A DNA stretch of 56,723 bases from an uncultured Faecalibacterium sp. (GCA_934525735.1 CAKSZM010000003.1:1-56723), one strand, 5' to 3'. Shown: positions 1 to 8,797, counted from the stretch's first letter. Notes: generated by a model from the sequence alone, not told the origin. Translations and numbers: made by a program.

Positions 1-485
1 ACCGGGGTGCCGGTGCGCACGATCTCGGAGAGGTTGGTGTGACGCTCCAGCACGATCAGTGCGCCGGTCTTGGTCTCGGAAAAGCGCTCGGCCGCGTCGC
101 AGATGGCGATAATAGCGCTGCGCCATGCGCCCTTCAGGCTTGGGTCATTGTAGCGGCCCTTCACGTTGAAGAGTTTGGACGCCCACTGGTCGGTCTGGCC
201 CATGCGCTCCAGCGCACGGCGGATCTCCGGCTGGAACAGTACCACCAGCGTCAGCAATCCGACCTGCAGCAGCGAGTTGAGCAGCCATGTCACGGTGCGC
301 ATATTGAGCGTTTCGGCCACCAGATAGACGGCCATCACCAGCAGGGCACCCTTGAACAGCTGCCCCGCGCGGGTGCGGTTGACGATACCCAGCAGCTGAT
401 AGATCAAAAACGAGATGATGATGATATCCAGCAGATCCACAAACTTGAAAGTCTGGAAATTGGCAATGATCGCATTCAGAGTCAT
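1..485 (-). CDS. cdaA: CdaA diadenylate cyclase, N-terminal part (cut by window edge)
   Basis: Makes cyclic di-AMP from two ATP at the membrane. The visible part is about 161 codons, starting at ATG 485 with the site CGGGAG upstream. It shows the usual CdaA order: three hydrophobic helices in the first 80 residues (for example VDLLDIIIISFLIYQLLGIV), the linker FQPEIRRALERMGQ, and the start of the DAC domain, GALIVLERHTNLSEIVRTGTP. The catalytic DGA and RHR motifs lie beyond the window edge, so activity cannot be checked here. The gene begins 15 bases after the ispDF stop and is probably co-transcribed with it. cdaR is often the next gene in Firmicutes and would be off-window. Family assignment is firm; catalytic competence is unseen. 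Confidence 0.93.
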   Translation of the reverse strand, partial: MTLNAIIANFQTFKFVDLLDIIIISFLIYQLLGIVNRTRAGQLFKGALLVMAVYLVAETLNMRTVTWLLNSLLQVGLLTLVVLFQPEIRRALERMGQTDQWASKLFNVKGRYNDPSLKGAWRSAIIAICDAAERFSETKTGALIVLERHTNLSEIVRTGTP

Positions 486-500
486 TGGTGCACGCTCCCG

Positions 501-1667
501 TTACAGTCTTTCGATGAGGGCGACGGCGTGGGCGGCGATGCCCAGTCCCTCGCCGGTAAAGCCCAGATGCTCTTCGGTGGTGGCCTTGACGCTGACGGCA
601 TCCGCCGGCAGACCGAAGGCCGCAGCCAGATTTGCCCGCATGGCCGGGATATGGAGTGCCAGCTTGGGCCGCTGGCAGAGGATGGTCGCATCGATATTTT
701 CAATGCGGTATCCGTGCTCTTTGAGGATCTGTGCCACATGGCTTGCCAGTTTCAGGCTGTCGGCGCCGGCATAGGCCGGGTCATTGTCCGGGAAATGCTG
801 GCCGATATCGCCCAGCGCCGCCGCGCCAAGCACCGCATCCATCACGGCATGGGTCAGCACATCGGCATCCGAATGGCCCAGCAGGCCTTTTTCGAACGGG
901 ATTTCCACGCCGCCCAGAATGAGCTTGCGGTCTTCCACCAGTCGGTGCACGTCATAACCATGTCCAATGCGCATTTTATGTTCCTCTTTCTGTTCCGGGC
1001 GGGGCAGATCCTCGCGGGTGGTGATCTTCAGGTTGGCGTAGTCCCCCTGCGTCAGCTGCACAGGGCGGCCGGTGAGTTCAAACAGGCTGCAGTCGTCGGT
1101 GACAAGGCGGGCCTTTTCTTCGTCCAGCTCTTCCAGCGCCGCAAGATACGCCGCGCGGTCAAAGCACTGGGGCGTCTGCACGGCGTACAGGGTGCTGCGG
1201 TCCGGGGTATTCTTCACAAGGCAGTTGTCCGGCACGGTCTTACCGTCGCCGCGGGCCGCCTGCTTGATGGTATCCTTCACCGGCACAGCAGGGGCTGCTG
1301 CGCCGCACCGGGCTGCAGCGGCCAGCGCCGCCGCGATCACAGCCTGACTGACAAAGGGCCGGGCGGCATCGTGCACCGCCACGATCTCCCCTGCTGCAGC
1401 CAGCACGCCGTTTTTCGCGCTCTCGGCGCGGGTGGCTCCGCCGGGCACGATGCGCACCGGCTTTGCGCAGTCCGCCGCCTGCTGTTCCACAAAGGCGCGG
1501 TTTTTACCCGCCACCAGAACGATCTCGGTCACGTCCGGGCACTGTTCAAAGGCGCGGATGCTGCGATGCAGCACCGTCTCCCGGCCAAGGTCAAAACTGA
1601 GCTTGTCGAAGCCCATCCGGGTGGAGGAACCCGCCGCCACCAGCACCGCCGATACACTCTTTTCCAT
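501..1667 (-). CDS. ispDF: Fused IspD-IspF, two steps of the MEP isoprenoid pathway
   Basis: One open frame carries two enzymes. Residues 1 to about 230 are IspD (MEP cytidylyltransferase): nucleotide-binding [13 protein letters not shown], then VHDAARPFV and VQTPQCF. From about residue 232 comes complete IspF (MEcPP synthase): [12 protein letters not shown] with metal ligands D and H, then [18 protein letters not shown] and [15 protein letters not shown]. The join is a short charged linker (RPEQKEEHK), and there is no stop between the halves. ATG 1667 is preferred over GTG 1676 because AGGTG lies 6 bases before it. IspDF fusions are best known in alpha- and epsilonproteobacteria; Firmicutes usually carry two genes. 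The fusion skips IspE, the intervening step. It is co-oriented with cdaA. Confidence 0.95.
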   Translation of the reverse strand: MEKSVSAVLVAAGSSTRMGFDKLSFDLGRETVLHRSIRAFEQCPDVTEIVLVAGKNRAFVEQQAADCAKPVRIVPGGATRAESAKNGVLAAAGEIVAVHDAARPFVSQAVIAAALAAAARCGAAAPAVPVKDTIKQAARGDGKTVPDNCLVKNTPDRSTLYAVQTPQCFDRAAYLAALEELDEEKARLVTDDCSLFELTGRPVQLTQGDYANLKITTREDLPRPEQKEEHKMRIGHGYDVHRLVEDRKLILGGVEIPFEKGLLGHSDADVLTHAVMDAVLGAAALGDIGQHFPDNDPAYAGADSLKLASHVAQILKEHGYRIENIDATILCQRPKLALHIPAMRANLAAAFGLPADAVSVKATTEEHLGFTGEGLGIAAHAVALIERL

Positions 1668-1704
1668 TTTCTGCACCTGCCCATCCTATAATAAGCCATA
1701 TTTT

Positions 1705-1733
1705 ATTATAGCGTATCAGGGCGCAAACTGCAA
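1705..1733 (-). promoter_or_regulatory. Promoter of ispDF-cdaA
   Basis: On the minus strand, TTGCAG (1728-1733) and TATAAT (1705-1710) are 17 bases apart, about 40 bases before the ispDF start. Confidence 0.75.
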
Positions 1734-1753
1734 CCGATTTTGCACAGCAAAAA

Positions 1754-1780
1754 TGCCCCTCCGCACGCAGCAGAGGGGCA
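1754..1780 (-). terminator. Rho-independent terminator of pgcA
   Basis: TGCCCCTC (1754-1761) pairs with GAGGGGCA (1773-1780). Read on the minus strand the 8-bp stem is followed by a T-rich run (ATTTTTG), right after the pgcA stop. Confidence 0.85.
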
Positions 1781-1812
1781 CAAATGAACCTTGATGGAAT
1801 TTTGGCGGAGGT

Positions 1813-3495
1813 TTACTTCAGGATCGGCTCAATGGCAGCAGCCAGAGCATCCTTCTGTGCCTGAGCTTCGGCCAGATCCTTGCCCAGAGTGGTGAAGTAG
1901 GTCTTGATCTTCGGCTCGGTGCCGGAGGGACGGACCACCACGGTAGCGCCGTTCTCCAGAGCATAGATCAGCACGTTTGCTGCGGGCAGACCGGTCTCTT
2001 CGGGCTTCTTGTAGTCGGTCACCTTGACCACCTTGTGGCCGGCCAGCTCTGCGGGCGGGTTGTCGCGCAGCTTCTGCATGATGGAGGCCATCTTCTCCAT
2101 GCCGGTCAGGCCGGGGAACTCGAAGCTGTCCACCTTGTTCAGGTAGCGGCCATACTCCTTATAGATCTCTTCCAGACGCTGCTTGATGGAGGAACCGATG
2201 CTGCGGTAGTAAGCAGCCATCTCGCAGATCAGCATGGAGCCGATGACGGCGTCCTTATCGCGGACATAGGGGCCGGCCAGATAGCCGTAGCTCTCTTCGA
2301 AGCCGAAGATGAAGCGGTCCACTTCGCCGGCAGCTTCCAGATTAGCGATCTGGTCGCCGATCCACTTGAAGCCGGTCAGCACGCTGCGCATCTCCACGCC
2401 GTAGTGTGCGGCGATGGCATCGGCCAGCGGGGTGGACACGATGGACTTGACGGCCACAGGGTTCTTGGGCATGGTGCCCTTCTCGATGCGGCCTGCGCAG
2501 ATGTAATCCAGCAGCAGGGCGCCCATCTCGTTGCCGGACACCAGCTCATAGCTGCCGTCCGGGCACTTCATGGCGATGCCCACGCGGTCGGCGTCGGGGT
2601 CGGTGGCCAGCATCAGGTCGGCACCGGTCTTGGTGGCAAGGTCAAGGCCAAGCTTCAGGGCATCAAAGATCTCGGGGTTGGGGTAGGAGCAGGTGGTGAA
2701 GTAGCCGTTAGGATACTCCTGCTCGGGCACGATGGTGATATCGGTGATGCCCATGTCGTTCAGCACGTGAGTGACAGGCACCAGACCGGAGCCGTTCAGC
2801 GGGCTGTAGACCAGCTTCAGGCCGGCTGTCTTGCACAGACCGGGGCGCACCTGACGGGCCTCGATGGCATCGTACAGAGCCTTCTTGCAGTCATCGCCCA
2901 CAAAGCGGATCAGTCCCTGCTCCACGCCCTCGGCAAAAGAGATGTACTTTGCACCGGTGAGCACATCGGTCTTCTGGATTTCGTCGTACACGATGGCGGC
3001 GGCGTCATCGGTCATCTGGCAGCCGTCCGGGCCGTAGGCCTTGTAGCCGTTGTACTTGGCCGGGTTGTGGGAGGCGGTGACCATGATGCCGGCGTTGCAC
3101 TCGTAGTAACGGGTGGCAAAGCTCAGGGCAGGCACGGGCATCAGGGCGTCATAGATGCGCACCTTGATGCCGTTGGCAGCCAGAACACCGGCAGCAGTCT
3201 TGGCAAAGACGTCGCTCTTCAGGCGGCTGTCGTAGCTGATGGCCACGGTCTGATTGCCGCCCTGGGTCTTGACCCAGTTTGCCAGGCCCTGAGTAGCCTG
3301 ACGCACGACATAGATATTCATACGGTTGGTGCCAGCGCCCAGCACACCGCGCAGGCCTGCGGTGCCGAACTTCAGCGCCACGGCAAAGCGATCCTTGATC
3401 TCGTCATCATTTCCCTCGATCTTTGCCAGCTCCGGCTTCAGATCTGCGTCGTCCAGCTCTGCAGCCATCCAGCGCTTATATTCATCCAAATACAT
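1813..3495 (-). CDS. pgcA: Phospho-sugar mutase (alpha-phosphoglucomutase/PGM2 type)
   Basis: Interconverts sugar 1- and 6-phosphates (glucose and probably related sugars) in the cytoplasm, feeding UDP-glucose and wall polymer synthesis. It is 560 residues, the normal length for the large PGM2-like class. Motifs in order: substrate entry KFGTAGLRG near the N-terminus, the phosphoserine loop TASHNPAKYNGYKAY near residue 140, metal loop DPDADRVG near 300, sugar loop FGFEESYGYL near 400, and phosphate-binding RPSGTEPKIK near the C-terminus. ATG 3495 is chosen over GTG 3504 because AAGGTG lies 6 bases ahead of the ATG. The gene stands alone, with its own promoter and terminator. Exact sugar preference cannot be read from sequence; phosphopentomutase side activity is known in this class. 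Confidence 0.92.
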   Translation of the reverse strand: MYLDEYKRWMAAELDDADLKPELAKIEGNDDEIKDRFAVALKFGTAGLRGVLGAGTNRMNIYVVRQATQGLANWVKTQGGNQTVAISYDSRLKSDVFAKTAAGVLAANGIKVRIYDALMPVPALSFATRYYECNAGIMVTASHNPAKYNGYKAYGPDGCQMTDDAAAIVYDEIQKTDVLTGAKYISFAEGVEQGLIRFVGDDCKKALYDAIEARQVRPGLCKTAGLKLVYSPLNGSGLVPVTHVLNDMGITDITIVPEQEYPNGYFTTCSYPNPEIFDALKLGLDLATKTGADLMLATDPDADRVGIAMKCPDGSYELVSGNEMGALLLDYICAGRIEKGTMPKNPVAVKSIVSTPLADAIAAHYGVEMRSVLTGFKWIGDQIANLEAAGEVDRFIFGFEESYGYLAGPYVRDKDAVIGSMLICEMAAYYRSIGSSIKQRLEEIYKEYGRYLNKVDSFEFPGLTGMEKMASIMQKLRDNPPAELAGHKVVKVTDYKKPEETGLPAANVLIYALENGATVVVRPSGTEPKIKTYFTTLGKDLAEAQAQKDALAAAIEPILK

Positions 3496-3559
3496 CTTGC
3501 ACACCTTACCTTTTGTAAATTTTTCCGCAAAAATGGATGGTTTGATTCAACCTACTTAT

Positions 3560-3588
3560 AATATAAACTCTTGTGTCCATCGTGTCAA
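3560..3588 (-). promoter_or_regulatory. Promoter of pgcA
   Basis: On the minus strand a consensus TTGACA (3583-3588) is 17 bases from TATATT (3560-3565), upstream of ATG 3495. Confidence 0.8.
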
Positions 3589-3616
3589 TTGCGTAATCTG
3601 CAACAATATTTTCGGC

Positions 3617-3955
3617 CTAAACCGAGCATAAGGCACAAAAATCCAGATTTCTTTCCTCATTTTGGTACAGCGTGTCCGGCAGACGGTAGCCTTGTCCCGC
3701 GTCCTGCAGCACTTCCAGCCACTGGTCCGGCCCCACGCCGTTCTCGCACAGGTAGCGCATCAGCTGCATTGCCCGGGAAAAGCTGCAGTCCAGCAGCACG
3801 GCGCTGCGGCGCACCCGGCCGCCCTGTTCGCAGCGCACTTCGGCTTCCACACCCTGTGCCGTGGCGCTGGCGCAGTACAGCAGCGTGTGCGCCCGCTGCA
3901 GCCCTTCCAGCTCGGAATAAGTACGGATATAGCGGCAGTATTCTCTGGTCAACAT
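3617..3955 (-). CDS. Small protein of unknown function (DUF6514-like)
   Basis: A 112-residue soluble protein with no signal peptide or membrane segment. The N-terminus is MLTREYCRYIRTYSELEGL. The central part alternates hydrophobic and charged residues (GVEAEVRCEQGGRVRRSAVL), followed by a helix ending in MRYLCENGVGPDQWLEVLQD. This layout (variable strand region, then 'L..N.v.P..L.evl.D') resembles short Clostridia proteins grouped as DUF6514, but I make that link from memory of the pattern only. The ribosome site AGGAGAG precedes ATG 3955. It is divergent from yifB, sharing a 160-base intergenic region. Function is not known. Confidence 0.7.
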   Translation of the reverse strand: MLTREYCRYIRTYSELEGLQRAHTLLYCASATAQGVEAEVRCEQGGRVRRSAVLLDCSFSRAMQLMRYLCENGVGPDQWLEVLQDAGQGYRLPDTLYQNEERNLDFCALCSV

Positions 3956-3979
3956 GGTTCAGCTCTCCTCTCTGTTGCA

Positions 3980-4008
3980 TTGACATCTTTCCTGCCCTTT
4001 ACTATAAT
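3980..4008 (+). promoter_or_regulatory. Promoter of yifB
   Basis: Consensus TTGACA (3980-3985), 17-base spacer, consensus TATAAT (4003-4008). It lies about 107 bases before the yifB start. Confidence 0.85.
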
Positions 4009-4115
4009 GAATCCAGAGTTCTTTTTCTGTCGAAGCGCGGTACTATTTCCCATTATTTTCCACTTTTGCCAAATATTTTCCGACACATTTTCTGCCGGAC
4101 AACGAGGAGAATCCT

Positions 4116-5654
4116 ATGTATTCTGTAACCAGAAGTTTCGGCCTGCGCGGGCTGAGCGGCTTTGCCGTGGAGGTGGAAGCCGATGTTTCGGGCGGGCTGC
4201 CCGCCTTTTCCATCGTAGGTCTGCCGGATTCCGCCGTGCGGGAGAGCGCCGACCGCGTCCGCGCTGCCATCAAGAATCTGGGCTTTAAATTCCCGGACCG
4301 CCGCATCACGGTCAACCTTGCCCCGGCCGATGTGCGCAAGACCGGCCCGGTGTACGATCTGCCGCTTCTACTGGCGCTGCTGACCTCCAGCGGCCAGCTG
4401 GAAGAGGTGCCGAAAGATGCAGCTTTTCTGGGCGAGCTGGCGCTGGACGGCACCCTGCGGCCGGTGTCCGGCGTGCTGCCCATGGCGCTGGCCGCAGCGG
4501 AGAACGGCATTCATTCGCTGTACGTTCCCGCCGAAAACGCCGCCGAGGCAGCCGAAGCCTGCGCCGACGGCCTGACCGTTTACCCTGCTCACACCGCCCG
4601 GGAGGTGGTGGACGACCTGCGGGGCATCTCCCCTCTCGCCCCTGCCGCCGCGGTGCCCTTTGACCCGGAGGAGGCATGGGCGCAGGTGCCGGATTTTGCG
4701 GACGTGATGGGCCAGTCGCTGGCGCGGCGGGCCATGGTCATTGCGGCGGCCGGCGGGCATAATGTGCTGCTTATCGGCGCGCCCGGCACCGGCAAATCCA
4801 TGCTGGCCAAGCGCCTGCCCGGCATCCTGCCGCCGCTCACCCGGGACGAAGCCGTGGAGACCACTAAAATTTATTCTATTGCCGGGCAGCTGCCGCAGGG
4901 GCGCGGCCTGATCTCGGCACGCCCTTTCCGCAGCCCGCACCATTCTGCCAGTTCGGCCGCTCTGGCCGGCGGCGGCACCCTGTTCCGCCCCGGTGAATGC
5001 AGCCTTGCCAACTGTGGCGTGCTGTTTTTGGACGAGCTGCCGGAGTTCTCCCGCGAGAGTCTTGAGGTGCTGCGCCAGCCGCTGGAAGACGGCCAGATCA
5101 CGGTGAGCCGCGCCGCCGGCAGCGCAACCTACCCCAGCCGTTTCCAGCTGGTGGCCGCCATGAACCCCTGCAAATGCGGCTACTACGGCCACCCCACCCG
5201 TCCCTGCACCTGTTCACCCAGTGCGGTGCGCCAGTACCGCAGCCGGGTGTCCGGCCCGCTGCTGGACCGCATCGACCTGTGCGTGGAGATGGACCCCATC
5301 GCCTTTGACGAGCTGCACGCTTCAGCACCTTCCGAAAGCAGCGCCGAACTGCGCAAGCAGGTGCTTGCCGCCCGCGCCATTCAGGCAAAACGCTACGCCG
5401 CGCCCGGGTTCGAAGGCGTGCACTGCAACGCCCAGCTCACCGCCGGGCAGGTGCGGCGCATCTGCCGCATGACTCCCGCCGCCGAGCGGCTGCTGCGGGC
5501 ATCCTACGACACACTGGGTCTTTCAGCCCGTGCCCACGACCGCATCCTGCGAGTAGCCCGCACCGTGGCCGACCTTGCCGGAAAGCAGCTTCTGGACGAG
5601 GATGCCCTGCTGGAAGCGCTGCAGTACCGTGCGCAGGAGAAGACGGAGGTTTGA
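4116..5654 (+). CDS. yifB: YifB/ComM family magnesium-chelatase-like AAA+ ATPase
   Basis: 512 residues, full family length. The N-terminal ChlI-type domain (VEVEADVSGGLPAFSIVGLP, then VNLAPADVRKTGPVYDLPL) comes first. The AAA+ domain has Walker A GAPGTGKSMLAKRLPG near residue 222, Walker B GVLFLDELPEF near 302, and arginine-rich SGPLLDRIDLCVE near 380. The C-terminal Mg-chelatase helical domain ends the protein. It contains the zinc-like CKCGYYGHPTRPCTC cluster typical of the family. In Gram-negative bacteria ComM is a DNA branch-migration helicase acting in transformation; the role of the Firmicute members is less clear. Start ATG 4116 follows GAGGAGA. It is a single-gene unit between its own promoter and terminator. 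Confidence 0.93.
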   Translation: MYSVTRSFGLRGLSGFAVEVEADVSGGLPAFSIVGLPDSAVRESADRVRAAIKNLGFKFPDRRITVNLAPADVRKTGPVYDLPLLLALLTSSGQLEEVPKDAAFLGELALDGTLRPVSGVLPMALAAAENGIHSLYVPAENAAEAAEACADGLTVYPAHTAREVVDDLRGISPLAPAAAVPFDPEEAWAQVPDFADVMGQSLARRAMVIAAAGGHNVLLIGAPGTGKSMLAKRLPGILPPLTRDEAVETTKIYSIAGQLPQGRGLISARPFRSPHHSASSAALAGGGTLFRPGECSLANCGVLFLDELPEFSRESLEVLRQPLEDGQITVSRAAGSATYPSRFQLVAAMNPCKCGYYGHPTRPCTCSPSAVRQYRSRVSGPLLDRIDLCVEMDPIAFDELHASAPSESSAELRKQVLAARAIQAKRYAAPGFEGVHCNAQLTAGQVRRICRMTPAAERLLRASYDTLGLSARAHDRILRVARTVADLAGKQLLDEDALLEALQYRAQEKTEV

Positions 5655-5673
5655 TCCCGTTTTAGATTTTGCC

Positions 5674-5711
5674 AATCCGGCGGAGCCGTAGCTCTGCCGG
5701 ATTTTCTTTTT
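5674..5711 (+). terminator. Terminator of yifB
   Basis: AATCCGGC (5674-5681) pairs with GCCGGATT (5696-5703), extended by GGAG/CTCT, and is followed by TTCTTTTT. Confidence 0.88.
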
Positions 5712-5745
5712 CACGGGGTGACCGCGGCGGAAAGCAGCACAGAAA

Positions 5746-5783
5746 AAGCAGACCGGAAAGTCAAAAGGCTTTCCGGCCTGCTT
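5746..5783 (-). terminator. Terminator of the trkA-trkH operon
   Basis: On the minus strand AAGCAG-CCGGAAAG pairs with CTTTCCGG-CTGCTT around a short loop, followed by a run of T. It lies 21 bases beyond the trkH stop. Confidence 0.85.
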
Positions 5784-5804
5784 GCAAGTGCCGTTATTGG
5801 GAAA

Positions 5805-7244
5805 TCAGAATTTGCGCCAGGTGTCCGGCAGGAACAGCACCAGCATCGGGAAAATTTCCAGTCGTCCGGCCAGCATGTCGAAGGTCATCACCAGCTTTGC
5901 GGGGTTCGTAAAGCTGCCGAAGTTCATCATGGGGCCGACCTGTGCAAGGCCCGGGCCAATGTTGTTCAGGGTAGCCGCAATGGCGGTAAAGTTCGTCACC
6001 ATGTCAAATCCGTCCAGACTGATGAGCAGGAAAGACGCCGCAAAGATGAAGAAATACGCCGCAATGAACACGTTGGTGGCGCGGATAGTCTCGTGGTTCA
6101 GCAGTTTGCCGTCCATGCGGGCCGGGGCCACCACCTGCGGGTGCAGGGCGGTCTTGAGCTCCTTGCCCAGCGTCTTGCTCAGAATGAGGAAACGGCTCAC
6201 CTTGATGCCGCCGCCGGTGCTGCCCGCGCAGGCACCAATAAACATGAGCATGACCAGGATCTCCTTCGAGAGGGTCGGCCACAAATCAAAGTCGCAGCTG
6301 GAGAAACCGGTGGTCGTGATGATGGAGCCCACCTGAAAAGCCGCCTGCCGCAGCGCCTCGCCGAAGTTCTGGTAGATACTGTAGATATTGGCGGTGATGA
6401 TGCCGACGGCCGCCAGAATGACGATAAAGTATCCCCGCACCTCTTCGCTGATGACGCGGCTGAACTTGCGCATCAAAAGCAGGAAGTAGGCGTTGAAGTT
6501 GACGCCGAACAAGATCATGAAAATGGTCACGACCCACTGGATGTAGGGCGAAAAACTCGTGAAACTGTCATTTTTGAAGCCGAAGCCGCCGGTGCCCGCC
6601 GTACCGAAAGCCGTGAGCATCGATTCGAACAGCGGCATGCCGCCCATCAGCAGGAACACCAGCTCCAGCATGGTCAGGGCAAAGTAGATGCCGTACAGGA
6701 TCTTGGCCGTGGACTGCACTTTCGGCACCAGTTTATCCACCTGCGGGCCGGGGCTTTCGGCCTTCATCAGGTTCACATGGGAGCCGCCGGTCAGCGGCAG
6801 CAGGCTCAGCAGGAACACCAGAACGCCCATGCCGCCGATCCAGTGGGTAAAGCTGCGCCAGAACAGGATGCCCTTGGGCAGGTCTTCCACACCGGGCAGG
6901 ATGCTGGCGCCGGTGGTGGTAAAGCCGGACACCGTCTCAAACAGGGCGTCCACCGGGTTGGGGATACAGCCGGTGGCCACAAAGGGCACTGCACCCACAA
7001 TGGAGATCAGGATCCAGCACAGTGAGGTGGCCGCAAAACCCTCCCGCATGTAGAACACCTTGCTGCGGGGCTTGATGCCCTTCAGCAGCCAGCCGATGCC
7101 GGCGCTGACCGCCGCCGTGATGAGGAACACCGCCAGCACGAACCACTCGCCGTAGATCCAGCTTGCCGCCGCCGGAAGCAGCAGCAGTGCTCCTTCGATC
7201 ATCAGCACATAGCCCAGCAGACGGAATACGATCGCATAATTCAT
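5805..7244 (-). CDS. trkH: TrkH family potassium uptake membrane subunit
   Basis: Ion-conducting subunit of a Trk/Ktr-type K+ system in the cytoplasmic membrane. It has 479 residues and about ten hydrophobic segments arranged as four M1-pore-M2 repeats. Each filter repeat is recognisable: SGFTTTGASIL, GTAGTGGFGFKNDSF, TTTGFSSCDFD, and AATLNNIGPGLAQVGP; the conserved filter glycines are present. The pattern SFTHWIGGMGVLVF and the basic TGGGIKVSRF near residue 330 are typical of TrkH. It begins 12 bases after trkA stops, with GGAGG in the gap, so the pair is an operon with the regulator first. Such systems are common c-di-AMP targets. Confidence 0.95.
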   Translation of the reverse strand: MNYAIVFRLLGYVLMIEGALLLLPAAASWIYGEWFVLAVFLITAAVSAGIGWLLKGIKPRSKVFYMREGFAATSLCWILISIVGAVPFVATGCIPNPVDALFETVSGFTTTGASILPGVEDLPKGILFWRSFTHWIGGMGVLVFLLSLLPLTGGSHVNLMKAESPGPQVDKLVPKVQSTAKILYGIYFALTMLELVFLLMGGMPLFESMLTAFGTAGTGGFGFKNDSFTSFSPYIQWVVTIFMILFGVNFNAYFLLLMRKFSRVISEEVRGYFIVILAAVGIITANIYSIYQNFGEALRQAAFQVGSIITTTGFSSCDFDLWPTLSKEILVMLMFIGACAGSTGGGIKVSRFLILSKTLGKELKTALHPQVVAPARMDGKLLNHETIRATNVFIAAYFFIFAASFLLISLDGFDMVTNFTAIAATLNNIGPGLAQVGPMMNFGSFTNPAKLVMTFDMLAGRLEIFPMLVLFLPDTWRKF

Positions 7245-7256
7245 AGCCTGCCTCCG

Positions 7257-8627
7257 TCAGATCACTGCGTCACGATCCACGATGTCGCGCAGATCGTGCA
7301 GGCCGTGTTCCAGCGTGACGACGATGACGTTATCGCCCACCTGGATCTGGTCGCCGCCGCGGGGGATCAGGATCTTGTCGCCGCGGGTGATGCAGCACAG
7401 CAGCAGGTTCTTTTTCAGGTGCAGCTGGCTCAGGGGCACACCGGTGGCGGCGCTTTCCTCGTGAACGGTAAACTCCAGCGCTTCCACACGGTCGTCCAGA
7501 ATGCGGTACAGCGTCTTGATGTTGCTGCCCGCCTCGTTCTGCAGAGCGCGGACATACTGCACGATGTAATCGCAGGTCATGTACTTGGGGTAGACCACAC
7601 TGCCCAGATCCAGCCCGGCCAGAATATCGTCGAATTCCAGGCGGTTGACCTTGGTCACCAGCTTACCGTGAGAGTGCTTCTTTGCAAACAGGGTCAGCAG
7701 CACGTTCTCTTCGTCGATGTTGGTCAGCGCCACGAACGCTTCGGTGGACTCCATGCCCTCAGACAGCAAAAACTCGCGGTTGGAGCCGTCCTCGTTCAGG
7801 ATCTGTGCGCCGGGCAGCTGTTCGGCCAGCTCGGTGCAGCGGTCGGCGTCGCGCTCCACGATGCGCACCCGCACATGATTTTCCAGCAGTTCCTGACTCA
7901 GGTAGTAGGCAATGGCACCGCCGCCCACGATAAGGGCATTGCGCACCGGGCGGACCGGCAGATGGATACGCTGGAAGAACTCGTGCGCCTTCTCCTGCGT
8001 GGCAAGGAAGGTGACCTGGTCGCCGTTCTTCAGCACAAAGTTGCCGTTGGGGATGATGACGTCCCCGCCGCGCTCCACCGCGCAGACAAGGATGTCGCTC
8101 TTGAGCCGGGTGGGGATCTCGCGGATCGCCACGCCGTCCAGTTCCTGCGCTGCCGTCAGGGCAAATTTGATCAGCCGCACGCGGCCGCCCGCAAAGGTAT
8201 CGATCTTGCTTGCGCCCGGGAAGCGCAGCAGATGGGAGATCTCCTTGGCCGCCGCCATTTCCGGGTTGATGATGGCCGAGATACCGATCTGCTTTTTGAT
8301 AAAATCCAGCTCATGGCTGTAGGACGGGTTGCGCACGCGGGCAATGGCGTGGCAATGGCCCGCCTTTTTGGCAAACATGCAGCACAGCAGGTTCAGCTCG
8401 TCCGAGCCGGTCACTGCAATAAAAACGTCTGCCTCTTCAATGCCCGCTTCCGCCAGCGTGGTAATGGAGGAGCCGTTGCCCACGATGCCCAGCACATCGT
8501 AGCTTTCGATTAGATGTTCCACACGTGCCTTATTGGTGTCCACAACCGTGACGTTGTGGCCTTCCTCGCTGAGCTGCCGCGCCAGCGCGGTGCCGACCTT
8601 GCCGCCGCCCACCAGAATGATCTTCAT
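7257..8627 (-). CDS. trkA: TrkA, RCK-type regulatory subunit of K+ uptake
   Basis: 456-residue peripheral protein that gates TrkH. It has two tandem RCK modules. The first starts MKIILVGGGKVGTALARQL (NAD(H)-binding GxGxxG-like) with acidic strand end VVDTNKARVE; the second starts near residue 230 with ALIVGGGAIAYYLSQELL and IVERDADRC. Each module ends in a TrkA-C domain, the sites where ligands such as c-di-AMP bind in some members. ATG 8627 is chosen because AAGGAG and AAAGGA stand just before it and the protein then starts at the Rossmann strand. An upstream in-frame extension to 8714 is unlikely because it would cover the promoter. Confidence 0.94.
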   Translation of the reverse strand: MKIILVGGGKVGTALARQLSEEGHNVTVVDTNKARVEHLIESYDVLGIVGNGSSITTLAEAGIEEADVFIAVTGSDELNLLCCMFAKKAGHCHAIARVRNPSYSHELDFIKKQIGISAIINPEMAAAKEISHLLRFPGASKIDTFAGGRVRLIKFALTAAQELDGVAIREIPTRLKSDILVCAVERGGDVIIPNGNFVLKNGDQVTFLATQEKAHEFFQRIHLPVRPVRNALIVGGGAIAYYLSQELLENHVRVRIVERDADRCTELAEQLPGAQILNEDGSNREFLLSEGMESTEAFVALTNIDEENVLLTLFAKKHSHGKLVTKVNRLEFDDILAGLDLGSVVYPKYMTCDYIVQYVRALQNEAGSNIKTLYRILDDRVEALEFTVHEESAATGVPLSQLHLKKNLLLCCITRGDKILIPRGGDQIQVGDNVIVVTLEHGLHDLRDIVDRDAVI

Positions 8628-8682
8628 AACAAGTCCTTTCTCCTTCCGTGTCCCTTTCGCCGGGACGGCGCGAATACGATAC

Positions 8683-8711
8683 AGTATATCATATCCTTCA
8701 CCAAAGTTCCA
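8683..8711 (-). promoter_or_regulatory. Probable promoter of trkA-trkH
   Basis: Minus strand TGGAAC (8706-8711), 17 bases, TATACT (8683-8688). The -35 is poor, so this is moderate evidence. Confidence 0.5.
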
Positions 8712-8756
8712 CACTTTTCCGGATTAAGCAACAAAAAACTGCCAAATGACGCAAAA

Positions 8757-8785
8757 AAGCCCCGGAGCAGTCTGTCCCGGAACCT
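8757..8785 (-). terminator. Terminator of pdp
   Basis: Minus-strand AGGTTCCGGGAC pairs with GCTCCGGGGCT (one mismatch, several G-U pairs), followed by TTTTTT. It lies 13 bases past the pdp stop. Confidence 0.75.
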
Positions 8786-8797
8786 TTTTCTGCGCGG

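Noticed and set aside
3956..4115. Divergent promoter for the small protein at 3617-3955
   Set aside because: A minus-strand TATAGT overlaps the yifB -10, but no acceptable -35 is found at 16-18 bases, so I do not call it.
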